Below are positions 10,861 through 23,384 of a DNA stretch of 55,261 nucleotides, piece after piece. Numbering within the stretch: position 1 is the first letter of the stretch; every line of letters begins with the position of its first letter. The notes under the pieces were generated by a model that saw nothing but the letters and a program-made list of their open reading frames with translations, did no database searches and had not been told where the DNA came from. Position numbers and translations under genes: made by a program. This DNA is from Chara braunii (lineage: Eukaryota > Streptophyta > Charophyceae > Charales > Characeae): NCBI GenBank assembly GCA_003427395.1, contig BFEA01000165.1, positions 370,697-425,957 of the forward strand, in the 5' to 3' direction.

Positions 10861-11901
10861 GAGTGTTGTCGCGTTGCTTGTGTTGTGTCGTTTCGCGTGT
10901 GTGTATGTGTGTTATTTATTTTTGCGTCTGGTAGAGTGGTGTGCGCGTGGTGAGTGGGATACGTCCTAGTCGACCAGCGACGGGTCGCGCTTGGGACTTC
11001 AGCCCCCCCAAGACGTCGGTTCGCGTGCGGGTCCGATAGAGGCATATTACCGCGCGTACCCCCTATGCTACAGCGAACGAGAAACGCCCTCGGCTGGTCC
11101 ACCTCTGCGATTGCAACTGATTAACTTTCGTACTGTGGACTGGTAGCTTGACGGGGATACACCCACCGAAGGGAGGTGACAGCTCCCATAAGGTGGAGGT
11201 AAGTCGTGCCTCGCGTAGGCCTTATCCTGTCGTAGGGGCTCGCGGAAGGTATGGCTGGCGCACTCGGCCGGAGCGGCTTGCGGAAGCTCCATGTATATTC
11301 GCGGCGAATGATTTAAACCAACTCCTGCATGACGCGGCCGAGAGGGTCCCGCGCTGCCTTGTGCGGTGCCGGACCGATGCGCTCGGCAGCGGACACGTTG
11401 AAAATAAGTCATACGGATATAGTACAAAAGAGATTAGTTTCAGAACTGTGTACAATGGCTTAATGAATTTTATTTTTATTTTTGTAGCACACACATATGA
11501 TATGTCGTACTTCCCATTTATAGAAGTCAACCGCTCCCTGACCCCATCACTAATCATGGAGGAGACAAATAAGCTTATATCAAAATCATATGCTAATGAG
11601 AATTATCCCTCGGTCCACCAAGGTGAACGTGTTCAAAACCTCGCAAGCGTATTGCAAAACTTACTTTTCAGTCTTAGATACATGCATCCCTCCCGATAAC
11701 GTTGAAACTTTGATGTAAGCAGGGATGTGGTGATCTCACACGAATATGTTAGGAAATACTAATATTCAAGAAGTATAGCAGATAAAAATACTACCATAGA
11801 TCTTTAGTTTAATGTTGCTAAATATGAATGACACGCTAAAAAAAAAGACAGATTGCAATCGATATTTATAACATCACTGCTCACGTCTGCGTGAAAAACT
11901 T

Positions 11902-11903
<2 letters not shown>
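10861..11903. other. No supported gene
   Basis: A 183-codon + strand frame at 11,148-11,699 has no recognisable motif and is overlapped by antisense frames of similar length. The part after 11,400 is AT-rich. I do not call a gene. Confidence 0.45.

Positions 11904-11933
<30 letters not shown>
11904..11933. repeat. (AT)n microsatellite
   Basis: AT dinucleotide run of about 30 bases in an AT-rich stretch. Confidence 0.95.
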
Positions 11934-11937
<4 letters not shown>

Positions 11938-12564
11938 AGAGAGTGTTAAAATGGTGTATAAAGATAGCAATAAAGGAGGAGGATTTGTCTATCACAATTT
12001 AAGATTCGTCAGGGATGCGACCCACATTCAACCACAGGTGGAATAAAAAGTTGTAAATGGATAAAATAAAGATCGCTTCATGAAACATAAGGGGGAATAG
12101 ATAATACAAAAACATGGTTGAAGAAAAAGAGACACAAAAAATAGTTATACAAGTTAAAAATAAATTATATTATGTTGCAAGGGATAAAATTAAATGAGGT
12201 GAATCAGTTGGACCCTTAATGGGATGAACCTAAAAACATTTGATAGTCATACAAGGGACCCGTAGAGGATTGGGTATTCTGCTGCATCAAGATCTTCAAG
12301 CTCAAGTAATAAAATCAGAAACAAATATGCAGGGGAAATAGGTTTGGCTTGTAATCATGAGAGTGAACTTTCATGACACTGTATGTCTACAACCGACTTG
12401 GGAGAAAAAATAAATTTCTTTAATAACCTCATTCTACACATTTCAAAATTGAATAAGTCAATTTTAACAAGTAACTAAATTTGGTTTTTAGATAACGTGC
12501 CCCAACCTGACTTTTTTCGCAGCTAGCAAAGAGGAGAGAAGGTTAATAACGGTCATATTTTTCA
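11934..12564. other. No supported gene; AT-rich
   Basis: AT-rich sequence with stops in all frames, no repeats or termini recognised. Confidence 0.5.
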
Positions 12565-12950
12565 TCACCACTTCAGGACACCCTTCACCACTTCAGGATG
12601 CAGCCTGCCTAAACAGGTGGTTTTCAGGGTCTTCGAACCTTTCACCACTTCAAGACCATTTAGGTCTGAAAATCCTGAATGGTCAGGAAGTGGTGAAAGT
12701 TCTGAAGACCCTGAAAACCACTTGTTTAAGCAAACAGCATCCTCAAGTGGTGAAAGGTGGTTTTCATGGTCTTCGGACCTTTCACCACTTCAGGACCATT
12801 CATGATTTTCAGACTGCCAAAAACTCTCACGTGACCACTTCATGACAGCCTTCACCACTTCAAGATGCAATCTGCCTAAACATGTGGTTTTCAAGGTCTT
12901 CGGACCTTTCACCACTTCAAGACCATTCAGGATTTCCAGACTGCCCAGAA
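12565..12950. repeat. Foldback repeat with extra direct copies
   Basis: A left arm (about 12,585-12,669) and a right arm (about 12,673-12,753) are largely inverse complements: TTCACCACTTCAGGATGC... pairs with ...GCATCCTCAAGTGGTGAA, and TTTTCAGGGTCTTC pairs with GAAGACCCTGAAAA. The left-arm sequence then recurs in direct orientation at about 12,754-12,818 and 12,855-12,945. The word TTCACCACTTCA is the common unit. It resembles a foldback or MITE-like element with later duplication. Confidence 0.7.
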
Positions 12951-13670
12951 CTCTCACTTCAAAATTTTCATTCCATAATTTTAAGTTACCCGATAACCGT
13001 TTGTGGCAAAGAGACATTCACGTGCTCATGGATCTCACGGTTGGTTGTCCGTCTCATATCTTTTCCTTATTCTGCACCCAAACAATATCGGGTACACGTG
13101 GATTTCCCACATGTACGGAGACAGTAAGATAATGAACAAACACCACGTGGACTAATATTTTTTCGTGGGATAACTTATTTTGGAAGGAGTCACTTCGGTC
13201 AAACATATCGATACCCCCTTGTCCAACCATAAGTCGATAACAGCGAATATTACACTACAAGCTAAATTGGAGAGAGGTAAAGGGTCATTTTGAGGCCCGG
13301 ACATATGAGAATGAATATGGAGAGGTGAAAAGGGGCCAAACAATATTTTACCTCTTCAATAAAATAGTTGGATGGGGTCTTAGCAGTCATCTTCATTATG
13401 AAGGTGTATGTAAGGATTTTTGTGAAAGCAAAAAATACAAGATAAACAAAATACTGAAGGGGAGTGGAGGAGGCGAAGAAACCTCTAGGAGACTACCCGA
13501 TATTTGCAATGAACCGAGGAACAAAAAGAAAAAAGACTGGTTGATTGAGATAAGTTTCAAATCGAGAAATAAAAAAGATGGACAAAAGTAATGAAGGAGA
13601 AGGGAATTAAAACTCATGATCAAACGACGAAAAAAATCTTTCAGAAGCTTCGTCCATGAATATTACCGCA
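12951..13670. other. No supported gene
   Basis: Short frames only. The 88-codon + frame at 13,325-13,591 is Lys-rich and low complexity, with no family motif. Confidence 0.5.
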
Positions 13671-14190
13671 ACAAATGGTGAAACATTGTCACCTATTTGA
13701 TGCATCGGTCCACCTAGTGTGCTTAGATACCGATATGTTGCAATACCAAGCTTTACTACGAAAACATCCTAACGACTTGACGATCACAAAAAAAACGAAC
13801 ACAAACATTTCAATAATCTATGACATGTAGATGCACAAAAGAGTAAGATTGTCAAACATTGTGACGGACCCGCTAGGATGGCGGTCCTGTCAGTCTCAAG
13901 ACGAAGGGGTGAGGAAGGAGGAGATGGCGATGGAGTTGGAAAGACAATTATGATAACAACAACAAATGGTATGAAATTGTCACCTATTTGACCATTCAGC
14001 CCCACTAGTGTGCTCTAGTACCGATATGCTGCAATATACCAATCTCTACTACGAAGACATCCTAACGACTTCAGGGTCGCAAAAAAAAAACGACAAAGAC
14101 CTTTCAGTACTCAACGGACATAACAATGAGATTCAAGCATTGTGACGGAGACGAAGAGGTGAGAAAGCAGGAAATGGCAGTGAAACCGAG
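13671..14190. repeat. Tandem duplication, ~290-bp period
   Basis: The segment starting at 13,671 (AACAAATGGT, then CACCTATTTGA, ACCGATATG, GCAAT, CATCCTAACGACTT in order) recurs from about 13,962 with the same words in the same order. Copies are diverged, with indels. Confidence 0.65.
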
Positions 14191-15067
14191 AGGGATAATG
14201 AAACTTCGACGCAGACTCAATGCACACATACTCCAAAATGTGCGAATGAATTATGAATAAAAACACAGACTACAGTTGGTTTATACCCCCAACTGACAAA
14301 TTAGACGGAACTGAACTAGGCTAATACCGACAATGGTATTGGACTGGACTGGATTAAATAGATACACGACCTATAGGGTCAAGCCAATGGTCTGGTCCCA
14401 CATGCTGAACAAACAAATAGTCAAATAACCCTAGTTGTATGTTAAGGCAACCAGAGGTCCGTTTCACGATCCTGAAACGTGTAGCGGATCACAAGAACAA
14501 AAAACACACTTCTCCAAATGTAGCAAAACTTTGCAACAATAAAGTTGAAAAATCTAGGATGTGGAGCAAGCTCCATGCGAAGTCTATGCGATGCAGCCTA
14601 AGTTGCATACTGTCATAAAGAAAGACAAATATCTAATATACATATCCTAACTAAAAACATAAAATGGAAAGTAGCATGCTACAATCCTAAGGTATTAAAT
14701 ACAACTTCCTCAGTGCTGAAAGGAAAATCAATATGTCACAAGATAATGTCGTGGTGTTGAACCACAGAGAGTGGGATGATCACAAGGGGGTGAATGCACC
14801 TAAGAACTAAAATTATAAGGATAGTCATACATAAAGGTAAGAGAGGTCATCTGATTCAGGGCGGGGGGAAGAGAGCGAAATAAAACCAATGACTCTAATA
14901 GATATATAATAAAGACGGATAATTTTTAACATAAGAATGACACCATGAACAGTCTACGGTGAACAAGGAACATGAAATGAGATGAGATGCCTATGCAGCA
15001 ACCGATACTAGGGTGATGAGGGTAGTGGATGAAGGAAACATGCACACAACTCACCGACTAGAAAATA
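14191..15067. other. No supported gene; AT-rich
   Basis: AT-rich, all frames closed, no repeat unit or terminus recognised. Confidence 0.5.
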
Positions 15068-15578
15068 CAACAGAAAAATTTCCATGAATGAAGTTGAATC
15101 ATAAAAAAAAAATTCAATAATATTTAAAATTTATCATTCCAATGTTTGTCAAATTCTAAAATTTTCAGTTTTATTTGATAAGTTACCGTATAAATATGAG
15201 TTTTTCCTTCCAACTACATCCATATGTTCAAGATGGAATGAAAGTCTTGACGAGTTTATGAAATGTGTTAATTAAACTTTCATTCTACTGCAACAAATAT
15301 CTTATAATTTAGATTGGATTAACTTATTTATGACCGAAGAACCTTACTTAGAATGACAGTCCAATTAAAATATTTCATGAAATCATCCAGACTTTCATCC
15401 CATCTCTAGCATGCAGTTCTAAAAAGAAAGGGTACGTCATTCTTGGAAGGAAAATTTTCAAGTAAGACGAAAAATTTTAAAATTGGAATGACATTTTTTA
15501 AGATGGAATTAGAAATTAAAATTTAGAATGTAATTTCACTATAGAATGATTATTTAATTATGAATTTTTTTTCTATTG
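15068..15578. mobile_element. MITE-like AT-rich repeat, copy 1
   Basis: About 511 bp, collinear with the copy at 18,579-19,098. It starts CAACAGAAAAATT and ends AATTTTTTTTCTATTG, which are imperfect inverse complements. Words such as TTCAAGATGGAATGAAAG, AGATTGGATTAAC and CCAATTAAAATATTTCAT are shared by both copies. No coding capacity, so it would be non-autonomous. No target duplication could be fixed. Confidence 0.65.
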
Positions 15579-16384
15579 GAGTCAAATATAGGAGAAGGGA
15601 ACCCAAGATAAGGCTACAATCCACAATGCCTATGCGATAACGAGAGAGAGTCAAACTTTTAGGGACTCGGCTACATGAGAACCATTATACGACATTAAAA
15701 AAAAAAATGTACAGGGTAGGATGGTGGCGTTAAATGGTAACGTCAAAAGGAGCCGAAGCTTATGAAGTAGTTGAAGTCCTCAGAGTAATGAATGATGTCG
15801 ACGAAGTAAGAGTTGAGATCGATGTTGAAGCAAAGCTGCAAAACGCGAAATTGAAGATGGAGTACATGAAGGTGTGAGCCAATGGAAAGATAGATAGGTG
15901 GTGAGCATGTCAGTCGTCATAACACCGAGGGCGACGACAAGTGCATTGTGGATGCGCAAAGGCAATAACTAATAGAATTAGAAAGCATTCGGACAATTAG
16001 CTGACAGAAAAAAAAATATTTAGACTAAACTCGAGCCTCGATAGTCTCATCCCCCACAATGGTAAGAGAATAATTAATGGGAGGAATGTTAGTATCGCGG
16101 AAAGCTGGAAGGGTAACCGTCAATCGAGAGAAACACTGTCGCCAGGAGGAGGAGGAAGCAATAATAGACGGGGATAAAAAAAAATAAGTGTGAAAGAAAA
16201 CATCCAAGAAAGTACAACTCCTACTGCAAAATCAAATGTATCGATGGTGAGACTGGAATAACGATCAAAATCGGGAAGGTGAAGAACCAACGTATAAGTC
16301 ACCGTCTTTTTTAGTGCGTGAAAAATGTTATCGTTGAGGGGTGTAAAAAACCATAGTGGATTATTCCGGAGGAGGGTGGAGGTG
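15579..16384. other. No supported gene
   Basis: Short minus-strand frames (15,780-15,965; 16,025-16,302) have no clear motif. They may be the decayed downstream part of the Ty3/gypsy element whose RT lies at 16,385-17,185, but I cannot show that. Confidence 0.45.
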
Positions 16385-17185
16385 AGAACATAATAGTATC
16401 TTACGTATCCCCGAATGAAGCTACCCTAGTAACTAATAAGTCCAAGGAAACTACAAAGCCGTTTGGCGGATGTGGGCGAGGGTCAATCCGTGATAGAAGT
16501 AATCTCCACATCGTTCATGAGAAGACTCTGGTCAGACATGTAGTTTCCTGTAAGGTCTACTTTGTGCTGGGAAAAGCGACCCTTACTGAGCTTAACGTAG
16601 AAATTGTGTTTCCATAAGTGTTGTATGGCATCACAGAGGTGCATGATATAGTATTCTAAGATACGACAATAAACAAAAATGTCGTCCAGGTACACGATAA
16701 TATACTTTTCAAGGATGTTCGTAAAAATGTCGTTCATCGTTATCTGAAAGGTGGTGAGTGCATTCGCCGTTTGAAAGGTAGCGAGTGCATTGGCAAGGTC
16801 GAATGACATTACCGTGAGCTCGCAGTGGCCAAAGTGCAATTTAAAAACGGCTTTCAATTTCTCCTCCCCGACAACGTTGATCTGGTGGTAACCACTACGA
16901 ATATCGATCTCAGTAAAGAAGCAGTTGTCTGTCATGCAATCAAATAGTTCATCAATACAAAGCATGGGATAACTGCTCTTAATAATGTAACGGCTAAAGT
17001 CGTGGTAGTCAATGCACGGGTAGAGAGTTTCGTGCACTTTGCGGGCAAAAAGGATGAGTGCACCTCAATGGGAGTTACTCGGTTTAACAAAATTTAGTCA
17101 AAAGAGCTCCTCACGCTGGTATATTAGAATGTCCATTCACACCTCTTACATTTCAAGTCGATTTGCCGACTTCGTTGGGCCAGAG
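16385..17185 (-). pseudogene. Ty3/gypsy reverse transcriptase fragment
   Basis: The minus strand reads, in order, a palm entry (GALILFARKVHETL then CIDY), FFTEIDIRSGYHQINV, the FGHCELTVMSF region, ATFQ, MNDIF, the catalytic block YIIVYLDDIFVYC (YLDD intact), KLSKGRFSQHKV and, further on, the connection SFLGLISY-stop-GSFIRGY. That order is the RT palm and thumb of Ty3/gypsy pol. The frame from 17,037 to 16,483 is open for 184 codons, but stops lie upstream (before GALILF) and downstream (inside SFLGL...). A 27-bp tandem duplication (16,746-16,772 and 16,773-16,799) adds nine residues after ATFQ. No protease, integrase or LTR was found next to it, so this is a dead fragment. Confidence 0.85.
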
Positions 17186-18578
17186 TCACTGCTGATAGGG
17201 TGGCTAGCAGAGATAACAACTACAGGTTACTGCCAACCACGGGGAAAGGAAAACAGACAATTGTTCCCAACAATGTTTCAAAGATTTTTCAATCCCCTTA
17301 GAGTTTATATTAATTATTTATTTCCATTTTGTTACATTCACTTCCAAAGAGGATCTGTTGGGAGCCAATGAAGAGTTTATAGAAGCGACAGTGTACGAGA
17401 TCAGAGGCATAACTTCGCACCGGGGCCCATGCCCTTACATTCTGTCATTTTGGGATCAACCTTTAAATTCGATAAGGGTGTGTCATGGGCAAATACCTTG
17501 CATGTCCAATTTCCTTCATCATCACATCATTCCCACACCCTGACTTGGGAAAGGGGAGCTCCAAGAGGAGGGGGGGAAGAGAAGTCAAACTGAATGAACG
17601 ACACGAGATAAAAATATTCACTCCGGAAGAGCATTGAAAGTTTTTTTCCCCATAGCTATCATATTCCCTCAACTTCCAAAAGAGCGGATCAGAGTTCGAT
17701 GACCTGGAGATGTACCAGGTACCAGGGGGGTCAATACCTTTCGGACCCATAATGAATTTCCACTAGGGAGGGAATACCTTTAGGATCATCTATGATCTTC
17801 CTCAACATCCCAGCAGGCGCCCAAATGAGCTCTAAGATCAGCAGAAAATCGTCATTGATCTTCTAAAGGGTTCCAAAGGTTTGCAATTCTCAATATATCT
17901 TTTTGGATCCAACTGCAACTGTAGTTGCCCGTCGCTGTATCAACTACAACCCATGAACCCTTAGAGCGGCGAATATGCGGATTTTCAAAGATAGCTTGCA
18001 TCAGAACCTCTGATTCGGAGGTTGGTTGCATCCAATCGTTTGGGCATAATGATTTCCAAACAAACATTATTGTCATTCAAAACTACGATTTAATCTGCCT
18101 ATTATGGTATGAGGGGAGTACAAAGCAAGTTCACACATCCACAGGTTTGACAAGGTTTCATTCGGCCGCCAACAATTTCTCAACCAACAGAATCCAATGG
18201 GGGATCTCATCTCTTCACATTGCTCTCACCAGCCAATAAACCAGCATGGCGGTGTTTTTACGTTGGGGATCAGTTAATCCCGACTCCTCTTCCTGTTTTG
18301 TGAAAGTGAGCAAATCCCATGCCACTTTTGATAAAAATCATTCATGATCATTTGCGAAAGATTTTCAAATTAACTCAGTTGCTCTGCCTTTGATCAGTTG
18401 GCGCAAGTGTTTACCCTGTGGTCTAACAATTGTCACAAACCACAATAGCGCCATGAGGGCCTAGTTGATTAACAGCGCCCGACCATATATGGATAAGTGG
18501 GGGGCTTTACCCCAAGTGGGTGCTCTTTGGAGGACTTTCCAGAAGGATGTTTTCCTAATGCATAGTGCAAAATAGCAA
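17186..18578. other. No supported gene
   Basis: Frames of 60-104 codons on both strands (for example 17,852-18,076 minus and 17,925-18,239 plus) overlap each other and match no family I recognise. I see no RNA gene. Confidence 0.45.
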
Positions 18579-19098
18579 CAACAGAAAAATTCCTACGATA
18601 AATGAAGTTAAAAAACGTTCCATAAAAAAAAAATCCTTCATATTTATAAATTATCATTCCAATGTTCGTCCAGTTCTAAATTTTTCAGTTTTATTTGATA
18701 AGATCCCATCTACATATGTGTTTTCCCTTCTAACTACATCTATTTGTTCAAGATGGAATGAAAGTCTGGACGAGTTTATGAAATATTTTAATTAAACTTT
18801 CATTCTACTACAAGAAATATCTTCTAATTTAGATTGGATTAACCTATTTACGACCGAAAATCCTTACTTAGAATGTCAGTCCAATTAAAATATTTCATGA
18901 ACTTGTTCACACTTTCATTCCATCTTTAGCATGCAGTTCAAATAAGAAGGGATACCCCATTGTTGGAAGGAATGTTTTTAAGTAAGACGGAAAATTTTAA
19001 AATTGGAATGACATTTTAAAAGATGGAATGAAAATTTTAAATTTAGAATGTAATTTCACTATAGAATGATTATTTAATTCTAGAATTTTTTTTCGTTG
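18579..19098. mobile_element. MITE-like AT-rich repeat, copy 2
   Basis: About 520 bp in the same orientation as the copy at 15,068-15,578 and alignable along its whole length with scattered substitutions and small indels. It starts CAACAGAAAAATTC and ends GAATTTTTTTTCGTTG, an imperfect terminal inverted repeat. Non-coding. Confidence 0.65.
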
Positions 19099-19249
19099 AA
19101 GGATACCTATACGGCTAAAAAATACTATAAAGAATTTGTGTTGATACATTTCATTCCGCAACTAATAACTGGGGTATATGACCTCGTTAAAAAAATAGTA
19201 AACGACCGATTTTTACCAATTTACTGAGGTCTTTAAAAATTATGAGTAT

Positions 19250-21375
19250 CCATCCATAAATTATCATAGGGAAAACAGGGAGGAATCATAATTTTCATAG
19301 ATCGCAAAAAAATCATCCGCAAGGGCTTTGACCTTGCATTGATCTTGTCAAATTAAAAGCACAAGAGAGATTGTCGTTCACCATGACTGCAGCAGTGGAT
19401 AAGGAATACAGGGAGATCACCCAGTTACATAAATTAACACCGAAGCCTGGGTGACGAAGGGTGGGCAAGGCATATGTACAATTCACCCTATCGTATGTTT
19501 TTCCAAGTCTAACATCAAGATTATGAAATTCTTATTAGTACTTTGAACTACTTCTAAGGATTCGATGATCGTAACAATATTGTCGAAGATAAATATGTTT
19601 TGGATAAATGCAGTCTGGTCTTGATCTACAAGAGCGGTTAGATAAGGACTTAAATGCCTCGCGAGGATCTTAGCTAGATGTTCATAGGCGACGTTTAGTG
19701 CTAAAATGGGGCATCAATTTCAAAAATTTTAGTGGTCTCTCTTTTTATATAGTAAGGAAATAATACCATTTCACATACCTTGAGACATATTATCTCAAAA
19801 CAAAACGTTGTTATAGATTTATACTAGTTCGACCTTAATTACCCCCAAATGGAGTGATAGAGCTCGACCGGAATGCCATTGTCCCCAGGGGCTTTCCCTT
19901 TTGTAATTGACTTGAGTGCTTCGTAAGCTTCCTCTGTTGTAATAGGGCGATCCATATCCAATCTGCCATTTATCAGCAGTCTAGCCATAAACACATCCCA
20001 ATGGGTGTTTCCGTTCAAAGGTGCATGGTGATTGCCGCGTTCAGGTTTCTCGAGGTAAGAATATTGTAATAATATAGCGAAGCATATTGACATAATTGAG
20101 ATTCATCGCTGATTGGTGGTAACTTGGGATCAAAGAGGTATCAAATCTCACTTATCGGGTGAATAAGTCTTTTGGGTAGCAGTCTTTGAAAGGACTCCCG
20201 AGTCATACGGTCCTACACGACAGTTCCCTTTACTTTAAGGCGTTCAGACTAGAGATCTGATTATGTTTGTTGATATTCGTCTCATTCGGCCATCGACCGA
20301 GATCTGATGGGGCTTCATACTAAGTTAGAGATGAGGTGTTGGATTATTCTAAATTCGGCGTATGTGATTCGCTTTTCAAGCTTGGTCTCGTGTTGCTTTC
20401 TATTTGCTGTCAAAACTCGTGAGAAGATACTAAAATGTTTTGAGAAGATGCTTGAACCTGCATCCCACCACTCGCTTTGGAATCGAAGGAAAGTAAGTTC
20501 ATTTTCCAATCCTCTCATAATTTTCTCATCCAATCTGTAATTTTAGGGTCGAATATAATTTGAGTATTCACTCGAAAGTATCCAGGACCTCTGGTCAGCT
20601 TATTTGAATTGAAGGCAACCACAATAGGTTTGTGGTCCGAGAGAGATTGAGTTTGTTCCTCTATTCTAATGATGGCATTCCAAGGCGCAGGATATAGAAA
20701 AAAGAAATCCAGTCTTCTTTAAATTATACCCATCCCGTCTCTGATATTGGAGAACCAAGTGTATCCGGGATTGCATGGATACATAAGACTGCAAGGCTCT
20801 ACGAGATATCATTTGTGATCAAGTATGTTAGCGCATAAACATCACTGCTTCCTTTGATTTTCCCCTATTTATCTAAAGAGGTATTACAGTTACCTACAAT
20901 TACCACATTATTTTTTTGGGGGATGAAGCGGGAGTGATCTTTAAGAAATAGTTTGCGATCCACTTTGTCAATAGGAGCATAAATAGTGGCAATAACCCAA
21001 TCTTGGCCATTGAACCAAAGTTTCAGGCCCATCTTCTTTAAAGGTCAACACCAAAATCGACAATCTCGGTTTGCAAATTTTTATGGAGGACAATAACAAC
21101 CCTGCCTCTGGATCTCCTAGCGGGGGACCATATTTCCCACCAATTCCCAAGCTCGTTAATCTTATCCTTAAAAAGAACATCTAGTTTCAATTCATGAATC
21201 CAACTCTTTACACGACCGCGTTTGTTCCAACATGAAGTATCACACAGACCTCGTAGATTCCAAGAAGCGACGTTAAGTCTGCCCATTCGTTGATTGTGCC
21301 CCCGCATTTGATTGGATTTGAGCAGGAGGTAGTGACGGGATGACTTGGCAATATTGAGGACATCGTCGTCCAACC
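19250..21375 (-). pseudogene. LINE ORF2: endonuclease and reverse transcriptase, broken
   Basis: The endonuclease part (about 21,310-20,600) reads LNVASWNLRGL, WNKRGRVKSWIHELKLD, NELGNWWEIWSPARRSRG and, in a shifted frame, FNGQDWVIATIYAPIDKVDR and NNVVIVGNCNTSLD. These are the catalytic-core strands of the LINE AP-like endonuclease, which nicks target DNA. The RT part reads RPITTEEAYEALKSITKGK, APGDNGIPVELY (about 19,950-19,840), then LALNVAYEHLAKILARHL, LVDQDQTAFI and LMLDLEKHTIG (about 19,700-19,480). Next recognisable is LADDFFAIYEN near 19,320, the position of the RT catalytic FADD block. The stretch between LDLEK and LADD is much shorter than in intact elements, so an internal deletion is likely. 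Several stops and frame changes show it is dead. Confidence 0.8.
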
Positions 21376-21593
21376 CTCAGTGAGAGAACTTTTCATCAGG
21401 GGGGAATCCAATTTATTGTACTTTTGAAGTTTTGTATTCAGTGCATACAGAAATTCGACAGTAAAGGCTGGAATAACCTGAATCCGACGAAGGTTGGGAT
21501 TCTTTGCTTCTAGAAACCAGCTAAAAAGGATCAGACGAAAACCCTCGGATTTTAATTATTCCAATTGGCCAGGCAAAAAACGGATGTCAAAGA

Positions 21594-23384
21594 TCAGAGC
21601 AAAAAAAAATAAAAATTACCAGCCACGTCAACAATAAAGCAGAGCATGGAGACTTCAACTATAATCTGAATAGTCAATTTGTTATGGAATAAGTTCATGG
21701 CGAGAGACTCTGAGGCGTGACGCATGGGAAATTCGGGACATAATATACTTAGTAAGATCGGATTACTATCAGCGTCGGACCAATAGATTATCCAAAAGGC
21801 ATTTCTCATAAATACACCCACTATCGTGAGAAGCTTAGACTCCACAGCAAACTGGCCTTTGGAGAGGGTAGATATACGAGCATGGTTTGATTTGCGTTTC
21901 CCTAGCGCCGAGGCTACTCGTTGTGAAGTTCTCATTGAGTGTTGGGAACCTTCACTAGAGGAGACCGAGTTTTTGACTCGGAGGTTATCCACTTCACCCT
22001 CTTCGCTTAACCTGCGCATCTTACCTAGAGAAATTTCATGTGCTCTTGAGACTGGGGGGCTCAGTGTCGTGACGATGTCAGTTATTGAAGTTGGGGGGGA
22101 AGTCCCCCGACCGCCTGTGCATAGGCATTGCTCATCATGCCTCGCGTCCATGGCGTGAAGGAGTGAATGTTGACGAATGAGGGGCTACCAGTCAGCTGCT
22201 GACCCGCGATCGGATGAGCTTGTTGCACCACGTAGCAGTGTGGTGGCAACCCTGTTAGAAACGTCGCTCAAGCAGCTCGAGTAATTTGATCGGTTGCAGT
22301 TGCTGGTAAGGGATGTGCCACTCCATTCGCCACGTGACTAGGAAATGGGCCCGAAGAGAAGATTGGATTCACCCGTGTTGTAGCCGTCGAAGATGCTTGT
22401 CCTGACGCTGCCGGAGATGCGGAGGAGGCTGTTGTGCCTTGGGGGTGAGGAGCGCCCGGGGGCCGTAGGGCACCGTTATACCGGTTGCCGCCACCGACTC
22501 CGGAGACCGTTGCCGAGTGGGGGGGGGTCGGAGGACGTCACTTTCCTATTATTATGATTAGTTCTCCGACATGTTTCCTCTGTGTGGAAAAAAACTTCTG
22601 CATCTTCGACAACACTCCGATTCTGTCAAGGCCATGCGGACTTTCAACGTGTCGCATAGGTGAGGCTGAACAAATATCTTATCTTTTTATATTCCCTCTC
22701 ATCAATAGATCGGTGTCGAATCTCACGCTGACCAACTTCGGGTGATTCTGGTTCGACTCTTGAAGGTGCACCTTGACAATTTTGCCAATACTCCTCTTTA
22801 TGTCATCATGAAGAAATACCATTTCGTCAAGTGGTATTCCAACCGCCACCACCCAAAAGATATTTTGGTCCACTGTACGCCTCCAATCCCGGACTTCTGT
22901 CCAAGTCATCCAGGGCTTGAACTTCGTTCTAGGTGGTATTCGCCCGGGAGATGTAGTCCGTCTTCTTGGTCAACATCAAGTTAGAGTGCTCTCGAAACAT
23001 AAGAAACGATGTTTGAACTCTCTACCTTGATCCAGCCACGCGTAAAATCATGACAAAAAACCTCATCTCTATCCAAACATCTTCGTATGCTCTCATAACA
23101 TCTTCTTTCACCATCTTCGGGAAAAAAAACGATCCTTCTCGAAAGATAACCGTCACCGTTCTCTCCTTGTGCCACTTCATCTTCAATTCATCAACTGAGG
23201 AATTTAAGATAAATTTAACTTCCCTCCCATTGACTTTAATTTTTCCCGAATCAATGTTTGTGGGGAGGATGCCTTCCTCACACGCCCTCATCATCTTTCT
23301 AATGTGGTCCTCCTCCAATTGGTAGTCGTTTAATACTTGAGATCTTGCATCGCAACCTGCTTGTTCCGCTGGTGCCTCCTCCAT
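21594..23384 (-). pseudogene. LINE ORF1 (DUF4283-like domain plus CCHC knuckle), broken
   Basis: Starts at an ATG at 23,384. The N-terminal frame (120 codons to 23,022) ends in helix-like sequence with KERTVTVIFREGSFFF. A second frame (22,909-22,679) reads RDWRRTVDQNIFWVVAVGI and IGKIVKVHLQESNQNHPKL, resembling the DUF4283 domain of plant LINE ORF1 proteins, which bind nucleic acid. A zinc knuckle follows at 22,568-22,610: the Cys and His residues have CX2CX4HX4C spacing only if one base in a T-run is ignored, so a one-base insertion has broken it. The Ser/Arg-rich tail (22,158-21,594) is open for 185 codons. It precedes ORF2 on the same strand. The element at 1.49-2.13 kb carries the same knuckle type. 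Confidence 0.65.

Noticed and set aside
11148-11699. 183-codon + strand frame
   Set aside because: No motif, equal-length antisense frames, and a change from GC-rich to AT-rich composition midway.
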